From Actinomucor elegans (lineage: Eukaryota > Mucoromycota > Mucoromycetes > Mucorales > Mucoraceae), in assembly GCA_026027325.1 (NCBI GenBank), contig JAMSLZ010000007.1, forward strand, positions 1,054,001 to 1,118,000: a DNA stretch of 64,000 bases. The letters run 5' to 3'. The position numbers and the translations under genes are program-made. The notes beneath the pieces are model-generated. The model saw only the letters and a list, made by a program, of their open reading frames with translations. It had not been told where the DNA came from and made no database searches. Shown in pieces: positions 1 through 11,761 of the stretch. Numbering within the stretch: position 1 is the first letter of the stretch; each line of letters starts with the position of its first letter.

Positions 1-917
1 ATAGGTTGTGAGAGAATGTCAGGACCTGCAGCAGGCGACAATTATCTCAATCCAATCCAGTCGGCTAGGATCCGAACAATCAACTCGGTTACATTACGTT
101 ATGGTAAAGTCGAAGTAAGAGCTCGCTTACCTACAGGCGATTGGTTATGGTAAATATGAGTAGATAAGGTTTGAGACAATGCTAATTAACGTAATTCTCA
201 TTAGGCCCGCTATTTGGATGCTGCCCAAGTATTCTGCTTATGGTGGTTGGCCAGCCAGTGGTGAAATCGATATTGTAAGTGTACATGCATCTATTTATAT
301 TTTATTACTAACTGATTTTGTAGATGGAATCTCGAGGAAATCGAGCATATCCTCATGGGAACACGTCTGAGGTGATGTCTACTCTACATTGGGGGCCCAA
401 CTATTACTTGAACAAGTACTTTTTAACTACTGATCATGTTATGACGCAACCTGGACAAACCTGGGCTGATGATTTCCATACATACGGCCTTGAATGGACA
501 GAAGAAGGCATTCGTACTTATGTCGATGGAACCACGATCTTGCAAGTAGATTTTGACAAGACGGCTTGGAATCGCGGTCAATTCTCAAAATCTACCATGA
601 ACCCATGGGAAGGTGGTGATATTTCTGCTCCATTTGATCAAGAATTTTATTTAGTATGTACCACATAGCCCTTGCTGACTGGATTCTAATCACAATTATA
701 GATACTCAACTTGGCTGTAGGAGGTGTGAATGGTTATTGGCCAGATCATGAGAGTAAACCTTGGAAAAATAGCGATCCTCATGCCCCTAACGCATTCTAT
801 AACGCAAAAGATAAATGGTTGCCTACCTGGGGCGAAGGAAATAAGCGTGCACTGGCTGTAGATTGGGTCAAAATGTGGTCTACAAAGACAGGCGATACGT
901 GTGCTAGCAAGTTATAG
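1..917 (+). CDS. GH16 family beta-glucanase-like protein, 3' part (5' end outside window)
   Basis: Four exons are visible: 1-149, 205-274, 324-653 and 702-917, all joined at GT-AG introns of 48-55 bp. Together they give 254 residues in frame from base 1 to the TAG stop. The spliced protein carries the GH16 catalytic core E-I-D-I-M-E, preceded by W-P-A-S-G and a G-D-W-L-W-P-A-I-W-M-L-P stretch typical of laminarinase or beta-1,3-glucan-binding members. The intron at 275-323 splits this catalytic motif between the two acidic residues, and both are retained. The later N-L-A-V-G-G-V-N-G-Y-W-P-D segment is also typical of the family. The expected role is hydrolysis or remodelling of beta-glucans at the cell wall or outside the cell. 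The N-terminus and any signal peptide lie upstream of the window. Family confidence is high; substrate is inferred. Confidence 0.9.
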
Positions 918-2124
918 AGGTACAAGGGAATAAACCAAATTTAAATACGTCTTCACAGACGTTTCTTTGGTGCAAAAAAAAAAAAAAAATCCAATAAAAT
1001 ATACTATATCCAACACGAAAATAATAAGATAATAAGCTATGTAATGTAAAAAAAGCAGAGAAAGCTTCGTTGAAAAGACATAACTTTAGTCCGAACGATA
1101 AAAAAGGCAGATGATCATGAAATGGCAAGCATATCTAGCCAAAGAAAATCACTCAGAAAGTATCAGATCGGATCACTACTTTTTTTTTTATCTGGGTTTC
1201 CAACAGTAAAAAATTATCAATAACCAAGAAGCACATTAACAAAATCTATACAAGGTTTGATTGCGTGTCCAATGATGTAAAAAAAAAACCTATATTTCTT
1301 TTTAAACCTATGAGGCTTATTTTTAACATGATGCTAATACACGATCCAAGTTGCTTTACATTAATTGCTTGTTCCTTTATATTGAAATACAAGAAGCAAT
1401 ATAAATGGATCGAACTATGATGTTTACTCAATTTTTATACTGTCAGAGAGTGTGTGCGAGAGTCTGAAATCCAACATTACATTTCTCAGCGATTCCGGTT
1501 TATTGTGGAATAAATTACTTTATCTACTGAAATCCTTATCCGAGAAAAATACAACTATAGTATTATAAATAAGCAGCTAGTCGCATGCTACATGCATCTC
1601 TGGAATTAATGATCTATAATCGACTGATTCCCGTCAAAAGTATTATATTTATTTAATGTTTCACGCTCAGAATAAGCATATATATATTAAAACCATTATT
1701 CAACTGCTATACTTGTTATGGTAAATTCTCTACATCTTGTATATTTCATATAAATAGCAAGTATCTATGTAACTATTAGATCTGTCAACCAAATGTCGGA
1801 TCAGTTTAAAAATTCAAGTGGTCCATCTTAACATACTGATACTCATATATAATATTGCATATAAATTAATGATACACTATATGAATCTTCATATCACACG
1901 ATCTTCATCTTAAGATGATTTAGGTCCTGGTTACTCAAAACCATTTGTTAGTAATGTTAAGAGCAAGATCTATTGGTCTCAAATGACCAATCAGTTTTAT
2001 AACTAGTACTGAGTTTTCGATAAACACGCTATCCCCGCCCAGTTTCGAATTGATCTCTGTGGCACTTTTTCTTGTCTTTTTTTTTTCTAGCCTCATTCTT
2101 TCATCCTCATTGATTAAACCACCA
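918..2124. other. Intergenic, no gene recognised
   Basis: AT-rich DNA between two genes on the plus strand. It holds short poly-A/T runs (969-987, 1182-1190) and only short frames without recognisable protein similarity. The first part should be the 3' UTR of the GH16 gene and the last part the promoter of the SNARE gene. Confidence 0.6.
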
Positions 2125-2750
2125 ATGTCAAGACAATTTGGAAATAGAAGTAGTGTAAGGTGCATACAATAAAACTGTCATATACTTAGCTTACTTGTTG
2201 AACATTTTACTTAAATACGTTGGATTTTATAGAAGTTATCAAAACTTACATAATAGATCTACTTTATTCGCTGGAGCGGAGGATGGACGCACACCTTCAC
2301 CATTTAATGAAAACAATAACAGTAACAGTGGACAAGTGAAAGTCAATATGAATGATAGAGATCTAGATTATTTGGAGAGTCAGAATGATGATGAGATTTC
2401 GGGTTTATCTGCCAAAGTGAAAATACTGAAAAACGTAAGACAGTGAATGTATTCGAAACGCTCGGTTTCTCATTTATCACTGTCTAGATTACAGGAAAGA
2501 TTGGCGAGGAAATTCGCTCTGGAAACAGCTTCATTGATCAAATGGTAAAGCAACTCTAAATACATATTGATATATGTCTGAACTAGTCTTGTTGTAGAAC
2601 GATCAATTTTCTAATACAGGATCTGTGCTGGGTAAAACAATGAATAATTTCAAAATAATGGCCTCGAAAGAATCAGGGACAATGTGGTGGTGTTTGACTC
2701 TGTTCGTTGTATTTATTGTGTTTTTCTTTTATTACTGGTTTTTTAAATAA
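2125..2750 (+). CDS. BET1-like SNARE protein
   Basis: Spliced model of four exons, 2125-2159, 2233-2434, 2488-2544 and 2598-2750, giving 148 residues ending in TAA. It starts M-S-R-Q-F-G and has R-S-T-L-F-A-G-A-E-D-G-R, like the N-terminus of Bet1. A single SNARE coiled-coil motif follows (from about residue 62, L-E-S-Q-N-D-D-E-I, through G-E-E-I-R-S-G-N-S-F-I-D-Q-M). It ends in one C-terminal membrane anchor of about 20 hydrophobic residues (W-W-C-L-T-L-F-V-V-F-I-V-F-F-F-Y-Y-W-F-F). The expected role is vesicle fusion in ER-Golgi or intra-Golgi transport as a tail-anchored Qc-SNARE. The first splice donor (GTGCAT at 2160) is weak but is the only junction I found that restores frame to this upstream ATG. 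Sft1 is the main alternative. Confidence 0.85.
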
Positions 2751-4124
2751 AATTAAAGTATTTTATCATTTGATATGGGCATGCGAGATGGAGTGAGTAT
2801 ATTTCTTGAACAACTAAATGGGAATGAAGGCCATTGAAGGGAAACAGATCCAGAAATCCATATGAATGCTTGCTTTGGCTGAACGTAACAACGCTTGATT
2901 GTGTAACGTTTTGATTGGCCCGCTGAGATGAGAAATATTAAATTATTTATTAATGATTTTTGACTATTGGCAAATACATTGAAAGCAATCACTAAAAGTA
3001 AATAAAAACAAGCTTTTGGGTATACTGAATGGTTTTTTATTGCTGATTTTAGTTCTAAAATGAAGCTTTCTTAATAGGTACATATGAAGATCGCTAAAAG
3101 GTTGGACTTTAGAAAATAATTATCAACCGATGTTTGAATACCTTGTCTCCGTTTTTATTGGTTTTCTGGATTGGCTTCAAGGACAAGGTTGAATTATCGA
3201 CCAATTATAACTTCTAGTTGAGTATCGGTACGTAAAATGCGCTCCGATCAATCCGAAAGTTCACTTCTTTCATCACATGGACACGAAGTTAACATAGTAG
3301 CTGAACAGGATAGACATATAGTCCTTTAACACCATTTTTCAAGAAAAAGACTGTCCGTCTAACAGTGTAAACATAATGAAGAATACTTAATCAAATGTTC
3401 AACTTTTCTTTGAGTAAATGAATGCGATTTTCGTTGGTTTTTTGGTTCTAATTTTAATCTACATTATAAGGTTATTCTATCATTCCTTCTTTTGTTTCTT
3501 ATTTGATTGTAGGATTGGTATATCTTATGTGCATATAACGAATAGTAAAGTATCACAAGTCTGTTTAGTATATTTATCAATTGATTAGATCCATTTGACA
3601 GCTTTGTAGAGACTTGTTTAAGGCAAGTGCTCCTATTGGGTGTCCCTTATCGAACGGAGTAATCCATTGAGCGAACCCGTTTGTGTAACATGTTTTCTGA
3701 AGGCTGAAATAAAAAAGATCCACAGTGTTTTTATGAATCAAAAAAACAAGGTTTCTGAGCTTGGTTTAAGAAACCACAAAAGTAGCACCATGCCTATTCA
3801 AGACCGAATGTTTCTCATACAGTCCTCCAAGGACTACTCATAATAAAAGGCTTCACTACAAGTGATATTAACCTGTGGTTTATCATGTTTCTCATCATAA
3901 ACAAAAGCTTTCTTATGCTGGCTTTTTGGACTCATTCGCTTCAGGTTTCGCGTCCCGCGTTACCGGAGATTCTCACTGGCTTTCAAATGATATTGTATTT
4001 AGTAGCTAAAGCAGTAGTAGTGGCAGTTTTTAGGTGATTTTCTTTATTCTTCATATAAAAATTTTTCTTTCTTTCTTTTCTTGCCTCTCTCTCTCTCTCT
4101 TTTCTTCACATCCATCTTGCTATT
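2751..4124. other. Intergenic, no gene recognised
   Basis: A 1.4-kb stretch between the SNARE and the zinc-finger gene. Short frames at 2753-2992 (-) and 3640-3843 (+) show no family features. The end (4040-4110) is a pyrimidine-rich tract with TTTCTTTC and (CT)n just before the next ATG, a common fungal promoter/5' UTR feature. Confidence 0.55.
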
Positions 4125-4904
4125 ATGTTATCAAATTCATCAGAAAAAGAAGCTACAACCTCTTTGCCTCCACCTTCAGCTTTATTTGGCAGTAATTACT
4201 ATTATCCTAGTTCAGGAACAACCCAACCTCTAGTTGAAGCAAGATCAGGCTATATTCTTCCGCCACCTTCTAGTCTTCCTGGCTACCATTTACCGCCGCC
4301 ACCACAATATATCTATAATCAACAACCTACTGCCAACAATAACAATAGCTATTATTATCCTGTAGCAGAAAAAGAAGAAAAGAAAGTTGTTCAAAAACGC
4401 AAGCGCCGTACAGGCAAAGATGACAATTCTATCAAAAGAAGCAAAAAAGCAACACCACCTTATCATTATGAAGTACTTGAATTAAAACAGAAAAAGACAC
4501 CTACTAAAAAGCAACGTAAAGAATCAGAAGCAGTGTCTGCAGCAGCCGCTACATTAGCATCATTTGCTTCCGCTTCACCTTCTTCCAGTTCAGTTGATAT
4601 GTTGGACGATGAATTGGATGAATGTATCAATTTAGAAGCCTGTGCAGGTCAAGGTGGACAATATGAATGTCATCATTGTGGATACAACTATAAGCATCTG
4701 AACTGCCTACAAAGACATGGGTGGGAGCATACAGAAACAAGACTTGGTATGACTAAACAGCAGCAAAACCAATTACTAGAGGTAATTCACTAAAAAAAAA
4801 TTTTTTTTTTTATATGTATTTGAGCTTTAATTTTTGGTTTATAGGCAGCACAAATTTTAATGGATATTGCTCGTTACGGAATGAAAATGCGAATGCTTCA
4901 GTAA
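4125..4904 (+). CDS. C2H2 zinc-finger protein
   Basis: Two exons, 4125-4781 and 4845-4904, give 238 residues. The intron (4782-4844) is supported because the continuing frame L-E|A-A-Q-I-L-M-D-I-A-R-Y-G-M-K-M-R-M-L-Q-stop runs on without a break. The N-terminal half is low complexity: proline- and tyrosine-rich repeats of the type L-P-P-P-S. A strongly basic stretch (residues about 85-140, K-R-K-R-R and K-K-Q-R-K) looks like a nuclear localisation signal, followed by an alanine/serine run. One C2H2 finger sits near residues 184-206 with spacing C-x2-C-x12-H-x3-H. The protein is probably nuclear and DNA-binding; its targets are unknown. The gene is convergent with the next gene, about 240 bp away. 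Confidence 0.8.
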
Positions 4905-5143
4905 AAAAAAAAAAGCATCACTTTCTCGATCTGCTACTGCTGCTAATATTTATTACATACGCTTTCATACACCATTTATTTTTTTTTAAAAAAAAATTCG
5001 AAAAAGATAATAGTATAACCCTCATATTCAAGTAAAAAAAAAAAAAAAAAAAAGGAACTCCCTTTTTAATGTAAATAAAAAGCTTGTAAAACGAACATGA
5101 TACGCACTATACTTGATTTAAAGTTGATTATCCGCCTATAGTT

Positions 5144-6187
5144 TTATTCTCTGGTAGTGGTAGGGAAACTATAGCCATGACTGAGAGGCAATACTACCAT
5201 TTCTAATAAATCATTAATCCAACCTTCGCGTATTTGATTCCATTCTTCGTCCATAACCAAAGTATGCCTTTCAAGGTTAATAATAGCGCCAGCTAAATGT
5301 CTTTCTGACTGAGAACTAGCCACCAAAGTAAGCCAAGTTTCTCGTTCTTGTATCCAAGATTCAGTAACTGCAGTCCATAATAAAGCCATCTCCAATTGTA
5401 CAAGCTGAAACGCAACTTGTTCAATGCTATTGGGTTCCCTTGATATCCATTCCTGACGTTTAGCTAGCCATTTCGGTGATTTATGTCGATTGGGTATATG
5501 CGATTCGTATAACCGCAGTTTCGTATTGATGGATTTGATCGTACTCAGTACTGATGTTTCGTAAGAAGGCGGCGCTTCAACGTGTTGCGTTGCTGGTACT
5601 GCAGAAGAGGATGAGGTAGCAAGCGATCTGGTAGAGAAAGCAGGTGGTGGACTGTTGGATCGAGATCTATCATTACTACTCGTAGGATCTGTTATATTGC
5701 CTGTACAACTCTCTTCAGCGACACTGCTGTGCCTGCTTTGTTGAACTTCCTCTATACTATGGCTACTATTGGCTTCCTCTTCCAACACTTCTTGTTGATC
5801 TTCCAGTTCGTGATCTTCTTGATCTTGTTGCAAGGATAGAATGCGATCCAACTTGTCTGATAATTGACTCATCTTGCCTTGCAATTCCATAATGGTCTGT
5901 GAGAGTAATATGGATTCTTCGGGCACATGCACTTCCCAAACTGTATTCTGAGAATCCAAGTCTGTAATTGGCACTCTTTTTGGTAAAATCTCGGTATAAT
6001 GAACGGGATCAAGTTTAAAAGGTACAAGTTTCGAATTGGATAACAACGCTGTTGCTTTGGGTAATATGGACTGTACATCACTTAGTAGCAATACAGCTTC
6101 TTCTTCAATAATTCGTATGGGTATTTCATACATAGTGCCTTGATATACCACAAGTTTGTATTTGGTTTTTGAAGTTTCTCCTTCCAT
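5144..6187 (-). CDS. Unrecognised protein with coiled coil, PPxY motif and Trp-rich helical C-terminus
   Basis: A single-exon frame of 347 residues; I do not recognise the family with certainty. Residues 1-90 form a globular N-terminal part without a clear motif. Residues about 93-145 are predicted coiled coil, rich in Leu, Gln and Glu. A Ser-rich disordered linker follows, containing P-P-S-Y (PPxY, a WW-domain ligand) near residue 206. Residues about 225-345 form a helical domain with regularly spaced W-x-x-x-R-x-x-W/E pairs (K-W-L-A-K-R-Q-E-W-I; S-W-I-Q-E-R-E-T-W; W-N-Q-I-R-E-G-W). That pattern loosely recalls WHIM/BAZ-type chromatin-remodeller segments, which is only a suggestion. The coding sequence is long and uninterrupted, and codon use resembles its neighbours, so it is probably a real gene. 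Confidence 0.7.
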   Translation of the reverse strand: MEGETSKTKYKLVVYQGTMYEIPIRIIEEEAVLLLSDVQSILPKATALLSNSKLVPFKLDPVHYTEILPKRVPITDLDSQNTVWEVHVPEESILLSQTIMELQGKMSQLSDKLDRILSLQQDQEDHELEDQQEVLEEEANSSHSIEEVQQSRHSSVAEESCTGNITDPTSSNDRSRSNSPPPAFSTRSLATSSSSAVPATQHVEAPPSYETSVLSTIKSINTKLRLYESHIPNRHKSPKWLAKRQEWISREPNSIEQVAFQLVQLEMALLWTAVTESWIQERETWLTLVASSQSERHLAGAIINLERHTLVMDEEWNQIREGWINDLLEMVVLPLSHGYSFPTTTRE

Positions 6188-6849
6188 TAATCGTTTAATT
6201 TGAGAAAAAAAAAATATAGTAGTCCATTGATGAGCCCTATTTCTGTTAAATTCGTTCTGTTTTGGGGAAACGCGTTTGAATCACCGTGTACCAATAAGCT
6301 AATCTAGAGAAATATTTGAACTTTGAATAAGGCCCAAACTATATTTTTAATAACCGTTACTGCGTGGTTCTTGCATCGTTTTATGCGTATTTAAATTTCA
6401 CATAAATTTTGTTAGTGTATTAAGCTTTTGTGGGGATGTTTTACTATGAGAAGTCTCATTAGAACGCATTTTTTGGATTTGAGAAATTTTACAGCGCCCT
6501 CAATGCCAATCAGCAGGTTTGAAAAGTGTGTGGCTACAAGGAATTTACAAATCCGCCACACAATCTTCACAACCTCTGATTGGCTTTGGAGGAGCTGTGC
6601 ATTGTAATATACTCCGACTACTCAAACCACTCGCGCAGTACAAGTAAATCACTTCTGGCATATTCGATGCGTAGCAACTAGAAAGTCTTTAGCTTATTAA
6701 TTAACATATTATGAATAATCCGCAGCGGTTAGGAACAATATAAGTACCCCTCAAGTTTTTATGAATAAAGAATTATTCTATTATACAAAACATAGTTTAC
6801 TATAACTATTAATCGATTACCTTAATCGAACCTCCGATATTACTTACAT
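6188..6849. other. Intergenic up to CACTA insertion
   Basis: Upstream region of the 5144-6187 gene. No coding frame was recognised. It ends in ACAT (6846-6849), the left copy of the target-site duplication of the transposon that follows. Confidence 0.6.
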
Positions 6850-6867
6850 CACTATGGGAAAAAAAAA

Positions 6868-7045
6868 GTGAAATAAAGTGAATTCATGGCAAAATCAAGT
6901 GAATTTCAAGTGAATTAGTGCTTTCACCTGAATTTAAAGTGAAATAAAGTGAATTTCATGGCAACTTGGAAACCAGGTTAATGCACCTTAACTTTTATTT
7001 CCATTATTTTTCCATGAATTTCCATGTTTCCCAATTGGAGTGAAT
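6868..7045. repeat. Left subterminal repeats of the CACTA element
   Basis: Short irregular repeats of AAGTGAAT/AAAGTGAATT follow the left inverted repeat (for example near 6868, 6880, 6897, 6909 and 6948). The same words in inverted form fill the right end. They are probably the binding sites of an element-encoded protein; this is inferred from other CACTA elements. Confidence 0.7.
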
Positions 7046-7159
7046 ATGGAGCTAGTTCGAGTAAATTGTATGTTAAACTAAACAGTGAAGCAGAGCTCTG
7101 GTTTCAACGAATATAAGACAGCATTGATAGTATAGAATAAATTTATATATGTACTTGGT

Positions 7160-10100
7160 TTAATAAGGTCTCCAAGCAACATATGTTTTGTCTTTATTTA
7201 ATAAAGAAGGTATAAGTATAGCATATCCTATTATGTCCTTGGCTTTGATTATTTTCCATAGGAGCCTTTCTTCATAGGGTTGCGTATAATAGCAGCATGT
7301 TTGACCATCAAACACTAAAGTCGTTTGATGTTGTAATAAGGCAAGTATTTGATCTTTCCATCTAATAAACTGCTTTACTTGGCCTATATTATATTGTAAG
7401 GACATAGTATCATCTGATATGTATGCAACTATCTTTTGGTTTTGTTTTCTTGAAGAAATATCAACGGTTTGGCCATTCCTCGTTTTACCGTAAGTATTAG
7501 AAGTAGAAACAGAGTACTCCTCTTCTGTTGAACTGGAACCATTATGATCGGCTAGATATTGCTGGATTAGATGCTTAATATCACACGTTGGAAATAATTG
7601 GTTGATTAAGTCAGCAGAAGAAGGTTTAAATACCATATCTTCATCAACACTATGGCTTTCAATTCCAATCTGCCAGTTTTTATACGCTTTTGTGTAGTGA
7701 TCCATTAGAACAGTGACAGAGTTTTTTTGAGGATTTTGTTTAGACTTGATATGTCTTTTTACATCTTGAATACTTCTTTCAAGAGTTCGGGCGCTTATCA
7801 ATCTAAGTGGACCAAGCTGAAAAATAATATAGGACAAATGTTTTAGATAATGCTGGTTAATGGTAAATGTATCTTTTCCCATCTTCTGCAGTAAGAACGC
7901 ATGCCATCTTTTTACTAATCTAGAATGAAAAGACGATATAAATTATCGAAAACTTAGCATAGCTGCACGTAGTAGTCTCTCAAAAAAAAAACTTACTCAT
8001 CAATCCGTAACAGATCACTTGGATATATGTTGAATTTTTGGGTCAAAGTGCAGACCATGGATATTGATTTCAAAGCATTGCACGCATCATCAACAGCTTC
8101 CAGTACAGGAGAAGCTACCTTTCTCTTCTTTTTTCTATTTCTTTCGGTTTGGTAAATATCAGCATGTTGTTTTCGTAACGCCTCCACTACCAAAGTGGGT
8201 ACTATGTACATTAAAAAATCAATCCAGTCAACGCTACGAGATTGGCCTGATTTGGAAGAAATATCTAAGTGAAGAAAAAAGCAAGGATATTAATTCATTG
8301 GAATAATTAGCATTAAGTTTCTTGAGTTAATCTCTAATACCTATAAATTGACCATCAATGGCTCCATTTGGAAGCATTCGTTGTATTTGAACCATTGCTC
8401 TGCCAATTTCTTCTCTATAGGCGTTCCGAAGGAACAAAGGGTTATAGTATCCGAATCTCTGAGAGTCATCCTTCATCATGGACCATATGTGCTTGGCTAT
8501 ATTCATTCCCCATAAGTGCATCTCATCTAATCCAAAAAATGAACATCCATGAAAGCTTTTTAATAATGCAAATGGCAATTTCCCTTTGAGTGAAGTAGCC
8601 TAGATAGTTAATCAAATCATACTGCATTAGACACTGATACAGTTACTATTGTTTAATTTATTAAGCTTCTTACCAAGTCACCGTTTTGATAATCCTCAGA
8701 AGTCCTTAATGGGTATTCAATGGGCTCTTGTGCTTCATTTGTTCCAGGAAAAACTATAGTCCTTTTTGATTTGGAATAAATGCCTTTGATCTTGCAAATG
8801 CGGCATCCATGGTAAGAATTATGGCCAGCATGTAAACATAGCTCTGATAGTCCAGGAATATCACCAATTATGTTTAATAAGTGGGCCTTTATACGGATGG
8901 AAGAGGTTCCTGTTTCGACAATAATGCCTTCTGTTTCCAAAACGAGAAGCTCCTGGATGGTAGGATAAAGGAAACTAAAGATATCATAGGGTTTTCTCGG
9001 ACCAGGTATGACGGCAACGATCAGTCTGTTTTCTGGATCAAATCTATAATAGAGCATTTAATTTATCCATTAAAGTTTCAGCGCCAAGTTATTTTGTTTT
9101 GTACCTTTGTTCTGGTGGTATATCATTAATAGTAAACATGATAATTGCCATACTATTATCACCTGTGTCAAAAGGATGGAATCCATCGTAATGGAACGAG
9201 AGCGAGAGGTTATAGTCTTCTTCGGCGTCACTATTTCTACTTTTAAAAGCGAATCCATCCAATATATCTCTCTCGCAGCCATCAAGCTCATCGGTTGAAC
9301 TATACACAGAGCTACGCGTAGCTTTATATTTCAACTTCTTCCTATTCTTTTCAGACAGCATAAAATAGGCCAACTGCTTACTAAGTGATAGTTGGTAATG
9401 CTTGGCTTTAGCTTCCATGATAGTTGATGTGGACGATGTCTCTTCATAACGATGTCTCTTGCAACTTAACCTAGGGCAAGCAGTTTGACTGTCACCAGGG
9501 TAATACATGTAGCACCCTTCAGGACACATGTCATATTTATCAGCTTGAAGTTGGATTATATGATTATTATTAATGCTTTCGCATTTATACGGGCTGATGA
9601 ATTTTAGATGTTCTATAAAAGAAAATAAGAATAGCAGTGAGCACACTGGTAGTAGTAAAGCAGCAAGATGGAAATAATAACTATACCACTATTCATCTCA
9701 ATTAAGTACTCATTGAAGAAGTTGAATATTTTTTCGGTCGTACTTTTTGATACATTGTTTTCTTTTAAGAGATACTTCAGTTCTAGACTTTTCCTCTCTG
9801 GAGGACTTAAAATATCCATGTACTGTTTACCATCGTCCTTGATTTTAAGCTGAATAGGATGGGTAATAGTATCTTTGAATTTGCTTAATCTAGAGTATAT
9901 TTCTTCCACTGTGGTTTTTTTTATTGCGTCTTCTTCTATAGCGCCAACTGTTCGCCAACCTTCTTGTATTACCTTAGTTTTTTCTGAATTTTCTTCTTCA
10001 TTCGCTATAGAGTCGCATTCATCCAAGCTGTTCATATCTACAGAGTTACTGAAATCACAGTGGCTTGTTCGTAAAATATCAGCAGGATTGTTATTTACAA

Positions 10101-10314
10101 TATCAGTGCTTGATTGATGTTGCGTTTCATGGTTTAAAAGATCATCTGATACATAAGGGTTACTGGCGAAATGACCTTGCTGAGATAGTGTAAGTTTCTG
10201 CTTTACTTGACTATATATATTGAAAGCACGTCGCATTCTGCAATTGATAATATGCCTTCTTATTTCTTTTTTAGTAAAGTACTGTTGACACACTGGGCAG
10301 TTTTCACCAGGCAT
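7160..10314 (-). CDS. CACTA/Plavaka-like (Tnp2-type) transposase
   Basis: Six exons on the minus strand: 10314-9687, 9612-9105, 9043-8674, 8599-8341, 8264-7997 and 7919-7160. They sum to 2793 nt, an open frame of 930 residues. Introns are 61-77 bp with GT-AG ends. The N-terminus has a zinc-finger-like C-P-V-C-x12-H-x3-C segment, common at the start of fungal transposases of this group. The second exon has C-P-E-G-C and C-P-R-L-S-C. The core shows D-G-F-H-P-F-D, G-D-I-P-G-L-S-E-L, H-N-S-Y-H-G-C-R-I-C and F-F-G-L-D-E-M-H-L-W, which match the Tnp2/Transposase_21 pattern of a catalytic core with an inserted Cys/His cluster. The role is excision and insertion of the element. I chose the ATG at 10314 because it directly precedes the zinc finger; one at 10386 is also in frame. 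Confidence 0.88.
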
Positions 10315-10927
10315 TATTCTTGTTGAAATAGGCGAAAGAGTAAAATAAAGGTAAAAGCGTTGGGACTCTGCACGTATTATATGCACAGTTTTAGAGATGC
10401 GGTAAAAATTGAATAAAAAGCGAATAAATGAATTAAAACCGTTTTATGAGGTTTTATTGATCTAAAGTAAGTTTAGCTATCCTATCTAGCACGTATGTCT
10501 TGTATTTAGATTTCAAAGAAAATAGTCTCTTGGTAACAATCAAAGGTCTTTTTTAATATATGTTCACTCTGCATTAATTGTCCTTTCAGCGGTGATCCAA
10601 ACTTCCCTCTTTAGATGGATGGTTAGATGAAACCCATTCCTTAATATATATATGCAGAGTGCCATATGTGCGTTTCACCACAAGAGAGATATCAATATTC
10701 GAGCAAGGTTTGTTTATTACGCATAATTACGTTACATTAGCTCTAATAGGTTCTGATTTTTTGTATATGATACCTAGCACTTCCTGGTAAGATTCTCCCG
10801 ACACAGGCTATACCTATTAAGTTAAAGCCATTTTTAACTGCAGGGCTTATGATATAAAGATGGTTCCACTACATGCATTTCTTTTGCACTCATTTCTTTC
10901 CATAAATTTTATAAAATCATTAGAATC
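10315..10927. other. Central intergenic region of the CACTA element
   Basis: About 610 bp between the divergent transposase and second gene. It presumably holds both promoters. No other gene was seen. Confidence 0.5.
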
Positions 10928-11601
10928 ATGCCAGCTAACAGAAGACAAATTAGACAGACCAGCCAATCCAGTCAATCCAGCAGCAGAGAAAACGACAGAG
11001 ATCTTAACAGTCAAATAAATCTACCTCCACCTTGGATGGAAGATTTTAAACAAGATCTCGTAAACTATTTCGATGAAAAGCTTCAACCCTCTTTAAACAT
11101 AGGAAGCTCAAAAACTATCCCAGTGCCAAAGAAGCAAAGGAGAGTAAATTCTAAAGTCTATATCCAATGCTTTTTAAAAGAACACCTAAAGGAGCCAGTG
11201 CCTAATGATGAAGATATCAGCAGCCTGATGGGAATACTTGATCAAGAAGCTTTCTCTTCAGTACTAACTTTTGCGCAGCAGAACCCAGAAGCTGCATGTA
11301 AAAGCTGGAGGCTGCTTTCTTCTCTTAATAAGCTCTCCATGATACAGTCGGCACTACAACAGTCGATAGCATCAGATGAACGGCTTGCTATCATCAACAA
11401 GTGTGTAAGATTTTGGCCTTGCGAGTTTCTTGTGCAAGAAAAATGGACTAACAGAAGCAAATATAACAGGAAGAAAGTGTAAGTGTACATTCTATAACTA
11501 TTGCATATTGAATCAAAAGGAGAGAAAAATGAACACCCATTTGTAGGCTTCAAGCGGAAGGTGCGCAGTTAAGAAATGCAAGAAATCAAGGACTGCAGTA
11601 A
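10928..11601 (+). CDS. Second gene of the CACTA element, function unknown
   Basis: Two exons, 10928-11478 and 11547-11601, give 201 residues. The donor GTAAGT and acceptor TTTGTAG are good, and the joined frame ends A-R-N-Q-G-L-Q-stop. The N-terminal 35 residues are Ser/Gln/Arg-rich (R-R-Q-I-R-Q-T-S-Q-S-S). Then comes L-P-P-P-W-M-E-D-F-K-Q-D-L and a basic P-K-K-Q-R-R. Residues 75-170 look helical (F-L-K-E-H-L-K-E-P-V-P-N-D-E-D; C-K-S-W-R-L-L-S-S-L-N-K), followed by a basic tail. It lies entirely between the element's ends and diverges from the transposase. By position it could play the role of a TnpA-like helper that binds the subterminal repeats, but I see no known fold and this is only inference. 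Confidence 0.7.
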
Positions 11602-11761
11602 TATATCAGTAAATATAATTAGCTTAATATTATATACCCATTTTGTATCGTTTATCTTATTGAATAAAGAGTCATCATTACACATATGTTGTTTCATTAT
11701 CTATACATGGTTAATACATGCAAAAAAGGTTGAAATATAAGTGGTTGAAATCATAGGAAGG

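Noticed and set aside
3640..3843. 67-codon frame in the intergenic region
   Set aside because: No ATG at its start, no family features, no continuing exon found.
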